A DNA stretch of 64,000 nt, taken from positions 1 to 64,000 of the forward strand of contig NZ_JPQU01000038.1 of the NCBI RefSeq assembly GCF_000737245.1, given 5' to 3'. Source of the stretch: Pseudomonas syringae (GTDB taxonomy: Bacteria > Pseudomonadota > Gammaproteobacteria > Pseudomonadales > Pseudomonadaceae). Numbering within the stretch: the first letter of the stretch is position 1; each line of letters opens with the position of its first letter. Position numbers and translations under genes: made by a program. Below, piece after piece: positions 60,830-64,000 of the stretch. The notes under the pieces were generated by a model. That model worked only from the letters and a program-made list of their open reading frames with translations, was not told the origin of the DNA and did no database searches.

Positions 60830-62053
60830 TCAGGCTGCCTTTTTTGTGCGTGGCAGCAGGATCGCCAGAATCCCCAGCAACGGCAGATACGAACACAGGT
60901 TGTAGACAAAGAGAATCCCGTGGCTGTCGGCCAGATAGCCGAGCAAGGCTGCGCCGATGCCACCGAAGCCAAACATCAGGCCGAAGAAAATCCCGGCGAT
61001 CATGCCAACATTACCGGGCACCAGTTCCTGGGCGTAAACCACGATGGCGGAAAATGCCGAGGCCAGGATGAAGCCGATGATCACGCTCAACACGCCAGTC
61101 CAGAACAGGTCCGCATAGGGCAGCGCGAGGGTAAATGGCGCAGCACCGAGGATCGAAAACCAGATCACTGCCTTGCGGCCGATCCGGTCACCGATTGGCC
61201 CGCCGAAGAACGTGCCTGCAGCGACAGCACCCAGAAACAGGAACAGATACAGCTGCGAGGTCGCCACCGGCAGGTCGAATTTCTCGATCAGGTAGAAGGT
61301 GAAGTAGCTGGTGATGCTCGACATGTAGAAGAACTTGGAAAAGATCAGGAATGCCAGCACCACCAGCGCAGCGGTCACCCGACCTTTTGACAGACCATGG
61401 CTCGCCGCCTGCCCCTGTTTGAGCTTGAAGAGGCTCAAGTGGCTGCGATACCAGCGGCTTATGGCGTAAAGCAAACCCACGGAAAACAGCGCCACCAGGC
61501 CGAACCAGGCCACATGACCCTGACCGAACGGAATGATGATCGCTGCCGCCAGCAACGGGCCGAACGCTGAACCCGTGTTGCCACCTACCTGAAACGTCGA
61601 CTGCGCCAGACCGAAACGGCCACCGGAAGCCAGGCGGGCAATGCGCGATGCTTCAGGGTGGAAGGTCGAAGAACCGATGCCGATCAGCGCAGACGCCAGC
61701 AGGATCATCGGAAAGCTGCCCACCACCGCCAGCATCAGAATGCCGATCAAGGTACACAGTGAGCCTACCGGCAAGACCAACGGATTCGGGTGGCGGTCGG
61801 TGTAGTAGCCGACCCAGGGTTGCAGCAACGAAGCAGTAATCTGAAACGTCAGGGTAATCAGCCCGACCTGAGTAAAGGTCAGCCCGTAACTTTCCTTGAG
61901 CAGCGGATAGATCGAAGGCAGCACGGCCTGAATCAGATCGTTGACCAGATGCGCCAGCGCTACGGCACCGATGATGCGCATGACCAACGGGCTTGAAGTA
62001 CTTGCAGGAGCAGCAGTGGGAATTGCAGTTGCAGGAGGATTGCTGACGGCCAT
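60830..62053 (-). CDS. MFS transporter, fosmidomycin-resistance (Fsr) type
   Basis: 407-residue, 12-helix permease. Segments AHLVNDLIQAVLPSIYPLLK in helix 1 and GIGSSTFHPEASRIARLAS in helix 4-5 are the marks of the Fsr family, multidrug exporters that include E. coli Fsr. No regulator is adjacent. The ATG at 62053 is chosen; GTG 62086 and ATG 62062 are in-frame alternatives. Confidence 0.9.
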   Translation of the reverse strand: MAVSNPPATAIPTAAPASTSSPLVMRIIGAVALAHLVNDLIQAVLPSIYPLLKESYGLTFTQVGLITLTFQITASLLQPWVGYYTDRHPNPLVLPVGSLCTLIGILMLAVVGSFPMILLASALIGIGSSTFHPEASRIARLASGGRFGLAQSTFQVGGNTGSAFGPLLAAAIIIPFGQGHVAWFGLVALFSVGLLYAISRWYRSHLSLFKLKQGQAASHGLSKGRVTAALVVLAFLIFSKFFYMSSITSYFTFYLIEKFDLPVATSQLYLFLFLGAVAAGTFFGGPIGDRIGRKAVIWFSILGAAPFTLALPYADLFWTGVLSVIIGFILASAFSAIVVYAQELVPGNVGMIAGIFFGLMFGFGGIGAALLGYLADSHGILFVYNLCSYLPLLGILAILLPRTKKAA

Positions 62054-62192
62054 GGAATTCATCCGCGAAGCTATTGGATGTGCCACGACCCAGTCATTGC
62101 AAGATATGTCAGCGGCACAAGGCCTGCCAATGTGCCACTTTTGGGGGCACTGCCGCTACATTTTGTTGCAGGAAAGAGCACGCGGATCCCAA

Positions 62193-62280
62193 TGTGGGAG
62201 CGGTGCTTGCCCGCGATGAGGGCACTGCGGTCTCCAGTGAACCGAGTCCAGCCTCATCGCGGGCAAGCACCGCTCCCACA
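62193..62280. repeat. REP/BIME pair
   Basis: TGTGGGAGCGGTGCTTGCCC and reverse complement between the two MFS genes. Confidence 0.88.
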
Positions 62281-62304
62281 TGAATTGCATTATCAAATTC
62301 AGAA

Positions 62305-63642
62305 TCAGGCAGCCGCACTCACACCCGCACCCTTCTCCCCCGCCGAAACATCATGCAGGGAAATCCGCGATGTCTCGGGCAGCGCCAGACCACCCGCCAA
62401 CGCCAGCAGTGCCACGGCGATCAAGTAGAACGCTGGCGAGAGGTTGCTGCCAGTGGTGCTGATCAGCCAGGTGGCCATCAGCGGCGCGGTGCCGCCAAAA
62501 ATGGTGTAGGCCATGTTGTAAGTGATCGCCGAGGCTGTGTAGCGCGTGCGAGTCGGGAAGGTTTCCGACAATAGCGCTGCTGTCACCACGCCACACAACA
62601 CCGCGCCAACCGCCAGCAGCATCACCCCGACAATGGACGCTGCAAACGAGCCGGAGCTGGCCATCAGGAACGATGGGTAAACCACCACGATCAGCAACGC
62701 GCAGGCGGTCATGACCGTCGCCCGCCGGCCGACCTTGTCCGAATACAAACCGGCCAGCGGGCACATAGCGGCGGCAAAGATCAATGCAATCAGCGATACC
62801 AGCAACGCGGTAGCACGGCTCAACCCGCCAGCCACTTGCAGGTAGGTCGCGAAGTAAGTGGTGAACATATAGAAGGACAACGCCGTCAGCGATACGAATG
62901 CGCCCAGGCAGCAAATCGCCGCACCATGGTTGCGCAAGGTTTCCTTGAGGGGCGAATGGGCCACCGCGTGTTCTTGAGTCACCGCCTGGAATGCCGGGGT
63001 TTCATCCAGTTTCCAGCGCAGATACAAGCCGACCAGCCCTAACGGCGCAGCAATCAGGAACGGCAGACGCCAGCCCCAACTGCCCATGGCCTCGGCCGAC
63101 AGTGACGCTTCCAGGGCATAAGCCACCACCGCTGCCGCCGCGAAGGCAGAAAAGGTCGAAACAGGGATGAAGCTGCCATACCAGGCACGCTTGTCGCTGG
63201 GCGCATGCTCCATCAGATAGGCGCAAGCCCCGGCGTATTCGCCCCCGGCTGAAAAGCCTTGGGCGCAGCGGATCAGAGTCAGGAGAATCGGGGCCATGAC
63301 ACCAATAGCCGCGTAAGTGGGGAGCAGACCGATCAGGGTCGTTGCGCCAGCCATCAACAGGATGGTCATCGCCAGGGTTCGTTTGCGACCAATTCTGTCG
63401 CCCAGCATGCCGAAGAAAATCCCGCCCAGCGGGCGAAAGGCGAACGCCACGGCAAACACCGCAAAGGTTTTCAGCAAGGCTGCACTGGCATCGCCACTGG
63501 GGAAAAATTGCTGGGCAATGGTCGTCGCCAGAAAGCCATAGACCGCGAAATCGAACCATTCAACGAAATTACCGATGGCAGCGGCGACAATCACTTTTCT
63601 CAGGGTTTTGGGGCTGACCTGCTCAGTAGCTGTGCTTGTCAT
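62305..63642 (-). CDS. MFS transporter, metabolite:H+ symporter (MHS) family
   Basis: 445-residue, 12-helix permease of the MHS family, which takes up organic acids such as citrate, 2-oxoglutarate, shikimate or betaines. Marks are NFVEWFDFAVYGFLA in helix 1, GDRIGRKRTL after helix 2 and RCAQGFSAGGEYAGA in helix 4. The ATG at 63642 follows GAGGTCCAGC. Substrate is not evident; the neighbouring gene is a deaminase/desulfhydrase on the same strand. Confidence 0.92.
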   Translation of the reverse strand: MTSTATEQVSPKTLRKVIVAAAIGNFVEWFDFAVYGFLATTIAQQFFPSGDASAALLKTFAVFAVAFAFRPLGGIFFGMLGDRIGRKRTLAMTILLMAGATTLIGLLPTYAAIGVMAPILLTLIRCAQGFSAGGEYAGACAYLMEHAPSDKRAWYGSFIPVSTFSAFAAAAVVAYALEASLSAEAMGSWGWRLPFLIAAPLGLVGLYLRWKLDETPAFQAVTQEHAVAHSPLKETLRNHGAAICCLGAFVSLTALSFYMFTTYFATYLQVAGGLSRATALLVSLIALIFAAAMCPLAGLYSDKVGRRATVMTACALLIVVVYPSFLMASSGSFAASIVGVMLLAVGAVLCGVVTAALLSETFPTRTRYTASAITYNMAYTIFGGTAPLMATWLISTTGSNLSPAFYLIAVALLALAGGLALPETSRISLHDVSAGEKGAGVSAAA

Positions 63643-63790
63643 GCTGGACCTCGACATTTCATCAGGAAGCTATCGATTATCAGGACAGTCGCGGCTATGG
63701 CTCACTCTGAAAGTGTCATCCACATAGTCAGGACCGACTCACCGTCAAACGATTGCGCATGATTCATGCCACCCGTTCTACATCAGCGCT

Positions 63791-64000
63791 TTAAAGCAGC
63801 ATCCCGCGCCGACCTTGCAAGCCGCCGGTGTGCACGAAGATCAGTCGCCTCCCTGAAGAAAATCGCCCCGCGACCACTTCATCATGCAAGGCCATCAACG
63901 CTTTGCCGGTGTACAAGGATTCGAGGGGGATACCGCTTTGCGCTTCGCTGGTGGCGATGAAATCCAGCAAGGCGGGATCAGTTTTAGCAAAGCCGCCGCG
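63791..64000 (-). CDS. ACC deaminase / D-cysteine desulfhydrase family, C-terminal part
   Basis: The last 69 codons of a pyridoxal-phosphate enzyme that runs out of the window at 64000; the stop is TAA at 63791-63793. The C-terminus contains GIPLESLYTGKALMALHDEV and RLIFVHTGGLQGRRGML, the family end in which THTGG-like Gly residues contact the cofactor phosphate. Deamination of 1-aminocyclopropane-1-carboxylate and D-cysteine desulfuration cannot be told apart without the N-terminal region. It lies upstream of the MHS transporter on the same strand. Confidence 0.88.
   Translation of the reverse strand, partial: RGGFAKTDPALLDFIATSEAQSGIPLESLYTGKALMALHDEVVAGRFSSGRRLIFVHTGGLQGRRGMLL

Noticed and set aside
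1..62280. Regularly recurring palindromic repeats as a CRISPR array
   Set aside because: They are dispersed singly between genes with kilobases in between, come as inverted doublets and match Pseudomonas REP elements; no cas genes are present.

Overview
The window is GC-rich, densely coded DNA from a Pseudomonas chromosome, most likely the P. fluorescens group. The support is the gene content (1618-residue NAD-glutamate dehydrogenase, PA1167-like alginate lyase, MoxR/Bat operon, SbcDC) and at least seventeen intergenic REP/BIME-type repeats of the GTGGGAGC...TTGCTCGCGA and GTAGGAGC...TTGCCCGCGAT kinds typical of that group. No tRNA, rRNA, CRISPR array, prophage or insertion sequence was seen.

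Layout, left to right. 0.1-3 kb: a SulP anion transporter and a class C beta-lactamase. 3.3-7.8 kb: a ferrous-iron uptake operon (FTR1 permease, cupredoxin-imelysin EfeO, Tat-exported DyP peroxidase EfeB, second imelysin protein) behind a near-consensus Fur box. 8-12.4 kb: a periplasmic molybdopterin oxidoreductase with a cytochrome b partner and a small periplasmic protein, divergent from an OmpR-type two-component system; the shared promoter region holds two ATGACA-N4-TGTCAT-like boxes. 12.5-13.2 kb: a PL7 alginate lyase. 13.7-18.8 kb: a translationally coupled efflux operon (SlyA/MarR regulator, FUSC, DUF1656, HlyD adaptor, NodT outer-membrane lipoprotein) with a perfect SlyA consensus palindrome at its promoter.

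19-37.9 kb: NAD-dependent glutamate dehydrogenase, a small Imm10-like protein, the MoxR-DUF58-DUF4381-VWA-VWA/TPR-BatD operon, and sbcDC coupled to a glutathione-transferase-like gene. 38-40.8 kb: three very small unassigned genes, a lactonase-type beta-propeller and a small conserved protein. 40.9-47.7 kb: a sugar-acid catabolic locus (two ACS-type MFS transporters, a GguC/AraD1-like hydrolase, an IlvD/Edd dehydratase and a FadR-type GntR regulator) with a palindrome fitting the FadR-subfamily operator in its divergent promoter. 47.8-52.7 kb: an RND/MMPL exporter with a YCF48-type partner, then an omptin outer-membrane protease with all four catalytic residues.

52.9-64 kb: a compact housekeeping block on the minus strand (nadK, phosphatase, rhomboid protease, DUF1315, DUF2797, pepN), a DUF1853 gene, two MFS transporters and the C-terminal end of an ACC deaminase/D-cysteine desulfhydrase family gene cut by the window edge. 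No wholly unknown multi-gene system was found. The most informative new observations are the three operator candidates that sit exactly where the adjacent regulators would act, the omptin in a Pseudomonas background, the GIY-YIG-like pattern in the DUF2797 protein, and the cluster of very small genes near 38-39 kb.
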